Under the pieces are notes generated by a model that saw only the letters and a list, made by a program, of their open reading frames with translations, was not told where the DNA came from and did no database searches. Source: UBA1738 sp045655325 (lineage in GTDB: Bacteria > Bacillota > Clostridia > UBA1381). From it: DNA of 64,000 nucleotides. How positions within the stretch are numbered: position 1 is the stretch's first letter; the number at the start of each line of letters is the position of its first letter. This document shows positions 52,557 to 62,895 of this stretch, piece by piece. The stretch spans positions 1-64,000 of the forward strand of contig JAZOOY010000062.1 in assembly GCA_045655325.1 (NCBI GenBank), given 5' to 3'. Made by a program: the position numbers and the translations under genes.

Positions 52557-53096
52557 ATGAAATTTAAGGCAAGCTTATTTGACGAAAGCGCTGTAAAACG
52601 AGCCATTGTGCGAATTGCTCACGAGATTATTGAAAAGAATGAAACCGTGGACGATATCTGCATAGTGGGAATTGAAACCAGGGGTGTGCCTATTGCAAAC
52701 CGTCTGGCAGATGCGATTTACAGAATAGAAAACAAAAAAGTTACAGTACGAACACTTGACATATCACCATTTCGTGACGATTTGATTTTTGACGAAAAGG
52801 AAATTATTAAAACAGGAAGTTTTGACTTCCCGATTGAGGGTAAAAGCATCATTTTAACTGATGATGTTATTTACACAGGAAGAACAGTGCGTGCAGCACT
52901 TGATGCGATTCTGTCTCACGGAAGAGCGGCTAAAATTCAACTTGCCGTTTTGGTGGATAGAGGACATAGGGAACTTCCTATTCGTGCCGATTATGTGGGC
53001 AAAAACGTGCCAACTTCAAGGAACGAAATAATAAAGGTTAAACTTTCCGAAATTGACGGCACAGATAGCGTTGAACTGTTCGAAAAAGATAACTAA
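52557..53096 (+). CDS. pyrR: PyrR, pyr regulator/uracil phosphoribosyltransferase
   Basis: A 179-aa PRTase-fold RNA-binding regulator. IVGIETRGVPIANRLA, LDISPFRDD and SIILTDDVIYTGRTVRAALDAI (PRPP loop) are diagnostic, as are LVDRGHRELPIRADYVGKNVPTS and the RNA-contact Arg/Lys residues. With UMP bound it promotes termination at pyr attenuators. The order uraA-pyrR is reversed from B. subtilis. No good ribosome site precedes the ATG; GAGG lies too far back, so coupling to uraA is likely. Confidence 0.94.
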   Translation: MKFKASLFDESAVKRAIVRIAHEIIEKNETVDDICIVGIETRGVPIANRLADAIYRIENKKVTVRTLDISPFRDDLIFDEKEIIKTGSFDFPIEGKSIILTDDVIYTGRTVRAALDAILSHGRAAKIQLAVLVDRGHRELPIRADYVGKNVPTSRNEIIKVKLSEIDGTDSVELFEKDN

Positions 53097-53097
53097 A

Positions 53098-53131
53098 ACA
53101 AAAATCCTGCAAGAAATTGCAGGATTTTTTA
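53098..53131 (+). terminator. terminator of uraA-pyrR
   Basis: AAAATCCTGCAA and its complement around GAAA, followed by Ts. Confidence 0.9.
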
Positions 53132-53179
53132 TTTTACTGAAAAAGTGGTAGTAAAATTACTGATTTTCCCCATAAAACC

Positions 53180-53208
53180 TTGACATTTCCTGTGGTTTCC
53201 TATATAAT
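53180..53208 (+). promoter_or_regulatory. promoter of the alaS-truB-ribF transcript
   Basis: TTGACA (53180-53185) and TATAAT (53203-53208), spacing 17. The ~65-base leader is too short for a T-box. Confidence 0.85.
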
Positions 53209-53276
53209 AATTAGGATAAAATGCCATAGTTATGTAATGGAATAACTAAATTTATATATTAAGGAAGGCTAGAGAT

Positions 53277-55910
53277 ATGCAAAAGAACGGCGTAAACGAA
53301 ATTAGAGAGAAATTTTTGAGCTTTTTTGAGTCAAAGGGATGCCTAAGACTTGGCAGTTTTTCATTAGTTCCAAAGAACGATGCGAGCTTGCTACTTATCA
53401 ACTCAGGTATGGCGCCTATGAAGAAGTGGTTTACAGGTGCGGAAGTTCCACCTAGAAGACGAGTTACAACATGCCAGAAGTGTATCCGTACACCTGACAT
53501 TGAGTGTGTTGGTAAAACTGCACGTCACGGAACATTCTTTGAAATGCTTGGTAACTTCTCATTTGGTGACTACTTTAAGCACGAAGCTATTAACTGGGGT
53601 TGGGAATTCTTAACAAAGGTTATGGAAATCCCTGAGGACAAGCTTTGGATTACAGTTTACGAAGAAGACGATGAAGCAAGAGATATCTGGGTTAACGAAG
53701 TTGGCGTAAACCCTGACCGTGTTATAAAGCTTGGTAAGGCAGATAACTTCTGGGAACACGGAACAGGCCCATGCGGTCCATGTTCTGAAATCCACGTTGA
53801 CCGTGGTGAACAGTATAGCTGTGGCCCTGACTGTAAGATGGGTTGTGACTGTGACCGTTTCATGGAAGTTTGGAATCTTGTATTTACACAGTTTGATAAG
53901 GACGAAGACGGCAACTATAACCGTCTTGCAAATCCTAACATTGATACAGGTATGGGTCTTGAGCGCTTAGCTGCAGTTATGCAGGGCGTTGACAATCTAT
54001 TTGAGGTTGACACAGTAACAAACATCATGAACCACATCTCAAAGATTGCAGGCGTAAGCTACAAGCAGGACGAAAAGGTGGACGTATCTCTTCGTGTTAT
54101 CACAGACCATATCAGAAGTACTGTTATGATGGTTTCTGACGGTGTTATCCCATCAAACGAAGGAAGAGGCTACGTTTTAAGAAGACTTCTTCGTAGAGCT
54201 GCACGTCACGGAAAGCTACTTAACGTTAAGGGCGAATTCCTATATCAGGTAGCAGATACTGTTATTGACGAATCTGCACAAGGTTACCCAGAGCTTGCTG
54301 AAAAGCGTGAATACATCAAGAAAATTATCAGAATTGAAGAAGAACGTTTTGCAAAAACTATTGACAACGGTCTTGCAATTTTGAACGAATACATCAGCGA
54401 AATGAAGAAAAACGGCGAAACTGTTTTGTCAGGTGACAAGGCATTTAAGCTAAACGATACTTACGGTTTCCCAATTGACCTAACAGTTGAAATCTGCGAA
54501 GAAGCAGGACTTAGCGTTGACCGTGACGGCTACGATAAGGAACTTAAGGTACAAAAGGAAACAGCAAGAAACGCAAGAAAAGACGGCTCAAGCTGGGAAG
54601 ATAACGACGGCTTCAAGTTTGAAGGAACAGATGCAACAGAATTTGTTGGCTACTTCGATTTAACCGCAGAAAGCGAAATTATCGCACTATCTGCAAACGG
54701 CGAAGAAGCTGACGGTATCGGCGAAGGCGAAAACGGCGTTATCGTAGTGAAGAAATCACCTTTCTATGCAGAAATGGGTGGTCAGGCAGGCGACATCGGT
54801 TCTATCGTAAAAGACGGCGCTGAAGCAAAGGTTATTGATACTAAAAAGAACGCAAGTGGCGTTTATATGCATATCGTAGAAGTTACAAAGGGTAGCTTTA
54901 CTAAAGGTGACAATGTAGCACTTACAGTTTGCAAGAAGAATAGAGCTGCAATCGGCAGAAACCACAGTGCAACTCACATTCTTCATAAGGCACTAAAGGA
55001 AACTTTGGGTGACCACGTTGCACAGGCAGGTTCTGAGGTTAATGCAAAGCATCTTCGTTTTGACTTCTCACACTTTGAAGCTATGACACGTGACGAGCTT
55101 AAGAAGGTAGAAGCAAGAGTTAACGAAATGGTGCTTGAAGCACTTCCAATAAACGTACAGGAACTTCCAATTGACGAAGCTAAAAAGCTTGGTGCGGAAG
55201 CACAGTTCGGCGAAAAGTACGGCGATGTTGTACGTGTTGTTAAGATGGGCGATTACTCAATCGAATTCTGTGGAGGTACTCACCTTACAAACACTGCTGA
55301 AATCGGCTTATTCAAGCTAATTTCTGAATCAGGTGTTGCAGCAGGTACAAGACGTATTGAAGCAGTTACAGGTGCAGGCGTTTTAGAGTATATTCAGGAA
55401 AAAGATGCACTAATTGAAAAGACAGCAGTAAGCCTTAAAGCAAACAACGTAAACGAAATTGATATGAAGGCGGAACAGCTTGCAAACGAGCTTCGTGATA
55501 CAAAGAAGAAGCTTGAAGCGCTAAATGCGAAGATGGCTGGAAGCAAGATTGATGACGTATTAAAGGACAAGGTTGAAGTAGGTGGCGTAACCGTTATTTG
55601 CGGTCAAGTTGACGGCCTATCTGGCGGTGACCTTCGTACACTTGGCGATAACCTAAAGGATAAGATGGATTGCGGTATTGCAGTTCTAGCATCAGTGGCT
55701 GACGGCAAGATTGCATTCTTAGCAACTGCAACAAAAGAAGCAGTTAGCAAAAAGGTACACGCAGGTATGGTTATTAAGGAAATCACAGCTATAGCTGGCG
55801 GTTCAGGTGGCGGTAAGCCTGATATGGCACAGGGCGGTGGTAAGGACGAAGCAAAAATTGCTGAAGCCCTATCAAAAGTTCAGGCTATTATTGAAGCGCA
55901 AATAGGATAA
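53277..55910 (+). CDS. alaS: alanyl-tRNA synthetase
   Basis: An 877-aa class II synthetase of standard length. The catalytic core opens with EIREKFLSFFESKGC and has FTQFDKDEDG and DTGMGLERLA. The editing domain has NHSATHILHKAL and FCGGTHL, the zinc-binding His/Cys set. The C-terminal oligomerisation domain ends with GGSGGGKPDMAQGGG. AAGGAAGG lies upstream. truB follows after 3 bases. Confidence 0.97.
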   Translation: MQKNGVNEIREKFLSFFESKGCLRLGSFSLVPKNDASLLLINSGMAPMKKWFTGAEVPPRRRVTTCQKCIRTPDIECVGKTARHGTFFEMLGNFSFGDYFKHEAINWGWEFLTKVMEIPEDKLWITVYEEDDEARDIWVNEVGVNPDRVIKLGKADNFWEHGTGPCGPCSEIHVDRGEQYSCGPDCKMGCDCDRFMEVWNLVFTQFDKDEDGNYNRLANPNIDTGMGLERLAAVMQGVDNLFEVDTVTNIMNHISKIAGVSYKQDEKVDVSLRVITDHIRSTVMMVSDGVIPSNEGRGYVLRRLLRRAARHGKLLNVKGEFLYQVADTVIDESAQGYPELAEKREYIKKIIRIEEERFAKTIDNGLAILNEYISEMKKNGETVLSGDKAFKLNDTYGFPIDLTVEICEEAGLSVDRDGYDKELKVQKETARNARKDGSSWEDNDGFKFEGTDATEFVGYFDLTAESEIIALSANGEEADGIGEGENGVIVVKKSPFYAEMGGQAGDIGSIVKDGAEAKVIDTKKNASGVYMHIVEVTKGSFTKGDNVALTVCKKNRAAIGRNHSATHILHKALKETLGDHVAQAGSEVNAKHLRFDFSHFEAMTRDELKKVEARVNEMVLEALPINVQELPIDEAKKLGAEAQFGEKYGDVVRVVKMGDYSIEFCGGTHLTNTAEIGLFKLISESGVAAGTRRIEAVTGAGVLEYIQEKDALIEKTAVSLKANNVNEIDMKAEQLANELRDTKKKLEALNAKMAGSKIDDVLKDKVEVGGVTVICGQVDGLSGGDLRTLGDNLKDKMDCGIAVLASVADGKIAFLATATKEAVSKKVHAGMVIKEITAIAGGSGGGKPDMAQGGGKDEAKIAEALSKVQAIIEAQIG

Positions 55911-55913
55911 ACT

Positions 55914-56792
55914 ATGGATGGCGTAATAGTTATAAACAAGCCAACGGGACAAACATCCCATAACCTTGTAGGATTTACAAGAAAGCTTTTAAACATAAAA
56001 AAAGTGGGGCATACAGGAACGCTGGACCCTGATGCATCAGGTGTTTTACCTGTTTGTATCGGTCGTGGAACTAAGGCTGCTGATATGCTGACGGCGTCTG
56101 ATAAGGCGTACCGTGCTCAGTTTATTCTTGGAATGACCACAGACACTTTGGATGCATCAGGTGAAATCTTAACGGAGCAACCTGTTAATGTGACCAAAGA
56201 ACAAATTGAAGATGTTATAAATGAATTCATAGGCGAAATTTTTCAAATTCCGCCTATGTTTTCTGCTATAAAAAAGGATGGTAAAAAACTTTACGAATTG
56301 GCTCGAGAGGGAATTACCATTGAAAGAGAAAAACGAAAAGTTACCATATTCGATATAAAAATCTGTGAGATTGATATGGAAAACTATGCCATAACTATTG
56401 AAGTTTTCTGCTCAAAGGGTACTTATATCAGAACTCTTTGCGAAGATATCGGAATGAAGATTGGTTGTGGTGCATATATGAATACGCTTGTGCGTATAAA
56501 AAGTGCTAATTTTACCTTGGAAGAAAGCTATACACCTGAAGAACTTTTGAAAATGAAACAGGATGGAACTCTTGAAAAAGCTATAATTCCTGTTGATAAG
56601 TTGTTTTTAGACTATGATGAAGTTGTTTTGGATGAATTTTTAAAGGGTAAAGCTAAAAACGGCATAGCAATTCGAAAAAAGGGTCTTACAGAGGGTAAAC
56701 TTTACCGTGTGTACGGCGATGACGGAGAATTTGTGTGCATATCCGAGTACAGAGATGGTGCATTATATTTAAAGAAAGCGTTTTGGAACTAG
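55914..56792 (+). CDS. truB: tRNA pseudouridine-55 synthase
   Basis: A 292-aa TruB. It starts MDGVIVINKPTGQTSHNLV; the catalytic Asp is in KVGHTGTLDPDASGVLPVCIG; IPPMFSAIKKDGKKLYELAREG and CSKGTYIRTLCEDIG are further family blocks. It makes pseudouridine 55 in the tRNA T loop. ribF follows, a conserved truB-ribF pairing. Confidence 0.95.
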   Translation: MDGVIVINKPTGQTSHNLVGFTRKLLNIKKVGHTGTLDPDASGVLPVCIGRGTKAADMLTASDKAYRAQFILGMTTDTLDASGEILTEQPVNVTKEQIEDVINEFIGEIFQIPPMFSAIKKDGKKLYELAREGITIEREKRKVTIFDIKICEIDMENYAITIEVFCSKGTYIRTLCEDIGMKIGCGAYMNTLVRIKSANFTLEESYTPEELLKMKQDGTLEKAIIPVDKLFLDYDEVVLDEFLKGKAKNGIAIRKKGLTEGKLYRVYGDDGEFVCISEYRDGALYLKKAFWN

Positions 56793-56806
56793 CTAAGAGG
56801 CAAATA

Positions 56807-57709
56807 ATGGAAATTTATTCTTATAGCGAAGAAAAGGGAATAAGAGCTATTTGTGGCGATGAAAAGGAACTTTTTGTCGGTGCTTCTATTTGTCTTGGTG
56901 GCTTTGATGGAATTCATAAAGGACACAAAGCGCTTTTTGATGTGGCAAAATCCCATGGGAATTGGGGAGTTCTGCTCTTTGACAGAAACATTAAGGGCAA
57001 CGAAAACCTTACAACCCAAGACGAAAAAATAAAGCTAATAGAAGAATACGGCGCAGACTATATTGTAGTTGCAGAGTTTTCGGAAAGGTTTGCAAGAAGA
57101 AGTCCACAGGAATTTACAGACTTTTTAGAGAATATCCTAAAAGTGTCACATATAATCTGCGGATATGACTACCGCTTTGGATATATGGCAAAAGGCGATG
57201 CGAAAATGCTAAAAGAACTTTGCAAAAAGGCAGAAGTTACAAGCGTAGAGCCTGTTAACAACGGCGATATGCCAATAAAAAGCACAAATATAAGAAACCT
57301 TGTAAAAAAAGGCGATATAAAGCTTGCAAATGAGCTTTTGGGACATAGCTATACCATTTCGGGAATAGTTGAAAAAGGGCTTGGAAACGGCAGAAAGATG
57401 GGATTTCCTACTGCAAATATTTCATACTCTGATGAAAAACTTTTACCCGCTGACGGCGTATATTACGGTAAAATGCTTGGGTTTGATGCAGTTATAAATG
57501 TTGGGAAAAATCCTACATTTGACGCAAAAAAGAGAACTGTGGAAGCTCATATACCTGACTTTTCAAAAGATATTTACGGCGAGTTTTGCGTTGTGGAATT
57601 TTTAGAAAAAATCCGTGACGATATAAAATTTAACAGTATTGAAAACTTGATTATGCAGATAAATAAAGACTTGGATTATGTGAAAGAAATGTCTTCAAAT
57701 CGGAAATAA
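56807..57709 (+). CDS. ribF: bifunctional riboflavin kinase/FAD synthetase
   Basis: A 300-aa RibF. The N-terminal FAD synthetase has CLGGFDGIHKGHKALF, YRFGYMAKGD and KSTNIRNLVKKGD. The C-terminal kinase has GIVEKGLGNGRKMGFPTANI and NVGKNPTF, EAHIPDFSKDIYG. It makes FMN then FAD. I start at 56807, behind AAGAGG, rather than the longer frame that overlaps truB. Confidence 0.94.
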   Translation: MEIYSYSEEKGIRAICGDEKELFVGASICLGGFDGIHKGHKALFDVAKSHGNWGVLLFDRNIKGNENLTTQDEKIKLIEEYGADYIVVAEFSERFARRSPQEFTDFLENILKVSHIICGYDYRFGYMAKGDAKMLKELCKKAEVTSVEPVNNGDMPIKSTNIRNLVKKGDIKLANELLGHSYTISGIVEKGLGNGRKMGFPTANISYSDEKLLPADGVYYGKMLGFDAVINVGKNPTFDAKKRTVEAHIPDFSKDIYGEFCVVEFLEKIRDDIKFNSIENLIMQINKDLDYVKEMSSNRK

Positions 57710-57768
57710 TATGAAAGTCGGGGACTTTGATGAGAATATTGACAATGGAAGGATAAAAGGGATAGAAA

Positions 57769-58332
57769 ATGTATCTTGTAGCAGGACTTGGAAACCCTGG
57801 GACGCAGTATGAAATGACTCGTCACAACATCGGGTTTGAAGTAATAGACTATATTGCTGATAAGCATAACGTAAATGTAAAAAAACTTAAATTTAAAGGA
57901 CTTTACGGTGAATTTTCATATAAGGGTGAAAAGGTTTTACTTTTAAAACCGCAGACCTATATGAACTTGTCAGGGGATAGTATTCGTGAATTTGTGTCGT
58001 TTTTCAAAATTCCTGTGGAGAATGTAATTGTTATAAGTGACGAAGTAAATCTTCCTGCAGGAAAGGTTAGAATACGAAAAAGCGGTTCAGCGGGTGGTCA
58101 CAACGGACTAAAATCAATCATTTATCAGCTTAATTCTGATAATTTCCCAAGAATTCGTTTGGGCGTTGATGCACCGCTTCGTGAAAAAGCTGACCTTGCG
58201 GACTTTGTTCTTGCAAGATTTTCCAAAGACGAAATCCCTGTTTTAGAAGATGCAATAAAAAAGGCATCATCTGCAGTAGAAGAAATTGTTGCAGGAAACA
58301 TTGAAAGAGCAATGAATAAATATAACGGCTAA
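57769..58332 (+). CDS. pth: peptidyl-tRNA hydrolase
   Basis: A 187-aa Pth that recycles stalled peptidyl-tRNA. LVAGLGNPGTQYEMTRHNIGFEVID holds the catalytic His; LLKPQTYMNLSG and SGSAGGHNGLKSI complete the site. AAGGAT precedes the ATG. pth-mfd order is typical of Firmicutes. Confidence 0.96.
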   Translation: MYLVAGLGNPGTQYEMTRHNIGFEVIDYIADKHNVNVKKLKFKGLYGEFSYKGEKVLLLKPQTYMNLSGDSIREFVSFFKIPVENVIVISDEVNLPAGKVRIRKSGSAGGHNGLKSIIYQLNSDNFPRIRLGVDAPLREKADLADFVLARFSKDEIPVLEDAIKKASSAVEEIVAGNIERAMNKYNG

Positions 58333-58353
58333 AAACCGAACAGGGTGATGGCA

Positions 58354-61300
58354 ATGAAAAAAACTCTGAATTTTAAAAATTTACTGTCGGAATATTCTGA
58401 ATATTCCGACTTTTGTGCTGCCTTAAAATCGGGCAAAACCCCGATTTCACTAGCAGGTGTTGTGGAATCAAGCCTGGGGCAGTTTGTTTTTGGCGCAACT
58501 GATGACAAAAAAACAATAGTTATAACATACAGCGATCAGGAAGCAAAACAACTGGTGTTTGATCTGGAGCTTTACACCGATAATGTAAGGCTATATCCTG
58601 CGAAAGAGTACGTATTCTTTGAGATTGATGCCCAAAACCGCCATAGCGAAAATATGCGACTTGAAGCACTTTCCAATATGCAGAAAAACGGCGGAATTAC
58701 GGTAACATCACTGGAAGCTCTTTTGCAGTTTACCATTCCGCCAAAATTCCTTGAAGAACACACACTTAACTTAAAACTTGGTGATATGATTGACCCTGAA
58801 GAGCTTTCGGAAAAGCTTATAAAAATGGGTTATATCCGTGAAGAAGAAGTATCAGGAAAAGGTCAATTCTCACTTCGTGGCGGAATTTTGGACGTATTCT
58901 CACCACAGGCAGAAAACCCTTGCCGAATCGAGTTTTTTGACATAGAGATAGACTCAATAAGAAACTTTGACACAATGACACAGCGTTCTTTTGGGAATAT
59001 TGAAGAAACCTGTATAATCCCATGCCGTGAGCTTCCTGAGTATGACAGGGAATCCTTAATTTCAAAACTTGAAGACGAAATCAAAAAGCTCAAAAGAAAG
59101 AAGAGCGACCAATCAAAGGCCATTGAGAACATAGAATCAGACATAGAAAAGCTATCCCAAGGAGTAGAACTTAGTTCAATCAGCCGATATATAGGCGTTA
59201 TTTATGACGAAATTCCAACACTTCTTGACTATATAGATAACGATACCTTGGTTTTCTTAATAGAGCCAAAAAGAGTTAATGAACGCAGTAAAACTCTTGT
59301 TTGGGAACAAAGCGAAGTAATAGAAGACTTATCTCAAAAAGGTCTTTTACTATCGGGATATTCAAAGTTGTGGGAAAGCTATGAAAGGGCTGTTGAGATA
59401 CTAGGGAACAGGAAGCTTGTATCGGTAAATGCACTGACTCATACTACAATAAACTATAACTATAACGCAATATTTAATTTCGTGACAAAAACCACAGTTT
59501 CACTCCATGGCAAGGTGGAATACTTATACGAAGACCTTGTTAAAAGACAGGAAGCGAAGGAAACGGTGGTTATCTTAGCGTCTAACCGTTTGCGTGGTGA
59601 AAACCTTGCAGGAACTCTTAACGACAAGGGTATAAAATGCCGATATATTCACGATGATGCAGAATTTGAAAAGGGTGAAATAGTAATTCTTCGTGGGGAA
59701 CTTGCCAAAGGCTTTGAAGTTCCAGACATTGGATTCACTCTGATTTCTGATAGAGAAATTTTCTCCGTTGGAATCAAAAAGTCAAAAAGAAGAGCGGAGA
59801 ATGCAAACCGCTTAAAGGCTTACACCGACATAAATGTTGGTGATTTTGTGGTGCATCGTGCTCACGGAATAGGCGAGTATAAAGGCATAAAGAAGATGAC
59901 CGCTTTGGGCGTAACCAAGGACTATCTTCATATTGCATATAGAGGTACTGACAGCCTGTATGTTCCTGTTGACCAACTTGATATGCTTTATAAGTATTCG
60001 GGAAAAGAAGGAACAACAAGGCTTTCAAAACTTGGCGGAAGTGAATGGAACAAGACCAAGCAAAGAGTTCGTGAAGCGACAAGCGATATGGCAAAACAGC
60101 TTGTAAGCTTGTATGCCCAGCGTGCACATACTAAGGGCTATGCCTTTTCTTCTGATACGCCTTGGCAGAGGGATTTTGAAGACAGATTCTTGTATCAGGA
60201 AACAGAGGACCAGCTTCGGTCTATAGAAGAAGTTAAAAAGGATATGGAAAGCGAAAAGCCAATGGACAGACTTCTTTGTGGCGACGTTGGTTACGGTAAA
60301 ACCGAAGTGGCACTTCGAGCTGCATTCAAGGCTGCCACAGACTCAAAGCAGGTGGCTTATCTTTGCCCTACAACGATCCTTGCAATGCAACAATACGAAA
60401 CCTTTTCAAAGAGAATGGAAAAGTTCCCGATAAAGGTTGAGATGTTGTCCCGATTCAGAACACAGGCAGAGCAAACCAAGATTTTAAAGAAACTTAAAAC
60501 AGGCGAAATAGATATAATAATAGGAACTCACAGAATACTTCAAAAAGATTTGGAGTTTAAAGATTTAGGCCTTTTAATCATAGACGAAGAACAGCGATTC
60601 GGCGTTGCACATAAGGAACGCTTAAAAGAGCTTAAAAAGAATGTGGACGTTCTTTCAATGACAGCAACACCAATTCCAAGAACACTTCATATGTCAATGG
60701 TATCCGTCCGTGATATGAGCCTTTTGGAAACACCGCCAGAAAACAGATATCCAGTTGCAACCTATGTTTTAGAGCATCGTGAAGACGTTTTAATAGATGC
60801 AATGAAAAAGGAGCTTTCACGTGGCGGACAGGTGTTCTATCTTTATAACCGTGTTGCGGGAATTTACCGAACTGCGGAATGGATTAAAAAGCAGATTCCT
60901 GAAGCAAATGTGGCGGTTGGTCACGGAAAAATGAATGAAGACGAGCTTGAGGATATTATGTATGATATGGTTAACGGCAAAACCGATATTCTGGTTTGCA
61001 CAACCATTATAGAAACAGGACTTGATATCCCAAATGCCAATACAATTATCATAGAAAATGCAGACAGAATGGGACTTTCGCAACTTTATCAGCTCCGCGG
61101 AAGAGTGGGAAGAAGTGCAAGGAATGCCTATTGCTATTTGACCTATAAACGTGACGGAATATTGTCCGAAACGGCGGAAAAACGACTTAGTGCCATCAAG
61201 GAATTTACCGAGTTTGGTTCAGGCTTTAAAATCGCCATGCGTGACCTTGAAATACGAGGTGCAGGGGATATTCTGGGTGCACAACAACACGGACATATTG

Positions 61301-61833
61301 ATTCTGTAGGATATGATATGTACTGTAAGATATTGGCTGAAAGCGTGAAAGAGGCACAGGGACAGGTGGTTAAAGAGGACGTCAGCACCAATATTGATAT
61401 TAAGGTGGACGCATTTATTCCTGACAGGTACATTAAGAGCAGTAATATAAGAATAGACACCTATAAGCGAATTGCGGCAATAGAAAACGAAGATGATGCA
61501 TCGGAGGTAACCGACGAACTTTGCGACCGTTTTGGTGATTTGCCACAGCCTGCGCATAACTTGATTTTGATTGCCCAAATTAAGGCACTTGCCAATAACA
61601 TAGGCGTTGAAGATGTGGTTGAAAAGGGTGAATATATACATTTTGAATTTGGTGAAACAGCATTACTTCCTGAGTATGTTCAGTATATAATACAAAACCA
61701 TTCGAAAAATGCAGTTATAAGCGCTCTTAAAAAGCCGACAATCAAGTACAGGTATGAAGATAAGAAGAAAATGCTTGCTAATATTAAGTTTATATTACAA
61801 CGCTTAAATGAATTGCATAATGGAAATATATAA
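58354..61833 (+). CDS. mfd: transcription-repair coupling factor
   Basis: A protein of about 1159 aa. Order: UvrB-like N-terminal region with RGGILDVFSP, an RNA-polymerase interacting CarD-like domain (about 490-560, VGDFVVHRAHGIGEYKGI), then a RecG-like motor with GDVGYGKTEVALRAAFKAA, IIDEEQRFGV, MTATPIPRTLHM, and a TRCF domain. It removes stalled RNA polymerase at lesions and recruits UvrA. I start at ATG 58354 behind AGGGTG; the GTG at 58345 overlaps that site. Confidence 0.96.
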   Translation: MKKTLNFKNLLSEYSEYSDFCAALKSGKTPISLAGVVESSLGQFVFGATDDKKTIVITYSDQEAKQLVFDLELYTDNVRLYPAKEYVFFEIDAQNRHSENMRLEALSNMQKNGGITVTSLEALLQFTIPPKFLEEHTLNLKLGDMIDPEELSEKLIKMGYIREEEVSGKGQFSLRGGILDVFSPQAENPCRIEFFDIEIDSIRNFDTMTQRSFGNIEETCIIPCRELPEYDRESLISKLEDEIKKLKRKKSDQSKAIENIESDIEKLSQGVELSSISRYIGVIYDEIPTLLDYIDNDTLVFLIEPKRVNERSKTLVWEQSEVIEDLSQKGLLLSGYSKLWESYERAVEILGNRKLVSVNALTHTTINYNYNAIFNFVTKTTVSLHGKVEYLYEDLVKRQEAKETVVILASNRLRGENLAGTLNDKGIKCRYIHDDAEFEKGEIVILRGELAKGFEVPDIGFTLISDREIFSVGIKKSKRRAENANRLKAYTDINVGDFVVHRAHGIGEYKGIKKMTALGVTKDYLHIAYRGTDSLYVPVDQLDMLYKYSGKEGTTRLSKLGGSEWNKTKQRVREATSDMAKQLVSLYAQRAHTKGYAFSSDTPWQRDFEDRFLYQETEDQLRSIEEVKKDMESEKPMDRLLCGDVGYGKTEVALRAAFKAATDSKQVAYLCPTTILAMQQYETFSKRMEKFPIKVEMLSRFRTQAEQTKILKKLKTGEIDIIIGTHRILQKDLEFKDLGLLIIDEEQRFGVAHKERLKELKKNVDVLSMTATPIPRTLHMSMVSVRDMSLLETPPENRYPVATYVLEHREDVLIDAMKKELSRGGQVFYLYNRVAGIYRTAEWIKKQIPEANVAVGHGKMNEDELEDIMYDMVNGKTDILVCTTIIETGLDIPNANTIIIENADRMGLSQLYQLRGRVGRSARNAYCYLTYKRDGILSETAEKRLSAIKEFTEFGSGFKIAMRDLEIRGAGDILGAQQHGHIDSVGYDMYCKILAESVKEAQGQVVKEDVSTNIDIKVDAFIPDRYIKSSNIRIDTYKRIAAIENEDDASEVTDELCDRFGDLPQPAHNLILIAQIKALANNIGVEDVVEKGEYIHFEFGETALLPEYVQYIIQNHSKNAVISALKKPTIKYRYEDKKKMLANIKFILQRLNELHNGNI

Positions 61834-61883
61834 TGTATAATAGCAATGTAAGATATAAAATTTAAGAAGAGAGGTGTCGTAAA

Positions 61884-62864
61884 ATGAAAAAGCTTTTAGT
61901 TTTAATGCTTTCAGTATTGCTTTTAACCGCCTGTGCAGGAAAACCTGTTGCTACGGTTGGAGATATAAAGATAACACAAAGTGAATTTGAGTTCTATTTA
62001 AACTCTATTAAAAACCAGATGAGCGATACCGAACTTCAGACCGATGAAGATTGGGAAAATAAAGAAATTGAAGGGAAGAAAGCCATTGACGTTGCAAAAC
62101 AGCAGGCGATGGATAATGCTGTAAGAAACGCCCTTTATATTGAAGCGGCAGAAAAGGCAGGTCTTTCTTTAACCGAACAGGACAATAAGACAATAGAAGC
62201 TACAAAGGAACAACTTGTGGCAGGCTATGGTTCTGATAAGGCATACAAGGAATTTTTAAAGAGCAACAATATTACGGATGAATTCATTGAAATGATGTGC
62301 AAATCATCTGTTTATTACAACAAAATCGGTCAGCTTGTAATGGAAGAAACAACAGTAGAAGATGCAGAACTTGAAGCATTCTATGCACAGAACAAAGCCG
62401 ATTTTGAAACAGAAATCCGTAAGGCAAAGCATATCTTGATTGCCACAATTGACCCTATGACAAATCTTCCAAAATCACAGGAAGAACAGAATAAGGCAAG
62501 CAATTTATCAAAAGAAATTCTTGACAGGGTACAAAAAGGCGAAGATTTTGATACTTTGATGCATCAGTATTCTGAAGACCCTGGTCTTACAACAAATCCT
62601 GACGGTTATGTATTTGGAACAGGTGAAATGGTCCCTGAATTTGAAGAGGCTACAGACTCTGTAGGCTTTGGCGGAATTGCCTTTTGTAAATCAGATTTTG
62701 GATACCACATTATAAAAAGGCTTCCAATAACATTTGCTGAAGCAAAAGATATAGTAAAGAACAAAGTTTATGAAAAACTTATTGACGAAAAAGTCGAAGA
62801 GTGGAAAAAAGAATATTCAATAGAGATTAAGCAAAACGAAGAATTGCTAGCAGAAATAAAGTAA
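61884..62864 (+). CDS. PrsA/SurA-like peptidyl-prolyl isomerase lipoprotein
   Basis: A 326-aa lipoprotein: signal peptide with lipobox LLTAC (Cys at about 17), a SurA-like helical region, then a parvulin domain (KAKHILIATID, FDTLMHQYSEDPGLTTNPDGYVFGTGEMVPEFEEA, FGYHIIKR). It should fold secreted proteins outside the membrane. AGAGG precedes the ATG. mfd followed by this type of foldase gene is common in Firmicutes. Confidence 0.9.
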   Translation: MKKLLVLMLSVLLLTACAGKPVATVGDIKITQSEFEFYLNSIKNQMSDTELQTDEDWENKEIEGKKAIDVAKQQAMDNAVRNALYIEAAEKAGLSLTEQDNKTIEATKEQLVAGYGSDKAYKEFLKSNNITDEFIEMMCKSSVYYNKIGQLVMEETTVEDAELEAFYAQNKADFETEIRKAKHILIATIDPMTNLPKSQEEQNKASNLSKEILDRVQKGEDFDTLMHQYSEDPGLTTNPDGYVFGTGEMVPEFEEATDSVGFGGIAFCKSDFGYHIIKRLPITFAEAKDIVKNKVYEKLIDEKVEEWKKEYSIEIKQNEELLAEIK

Positions 62865-62865
62865 T

Positions 62866-62895
62866 AAAAAAGTCCGGAAATTTCCGGACTTTTTA
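62866..62895. terminator. bidirectional terminator
   Basis: AAAAAAGTCCGG and CCGGACTTTTT pair around AAATTT between converging genes. Confidence 0.88.

Noticed and set aside
61219..61641. 140-codon minus-strand open frame inside mfd
   Set aside because: Lies wholly over conserved mfd motor sequence; no start signals.
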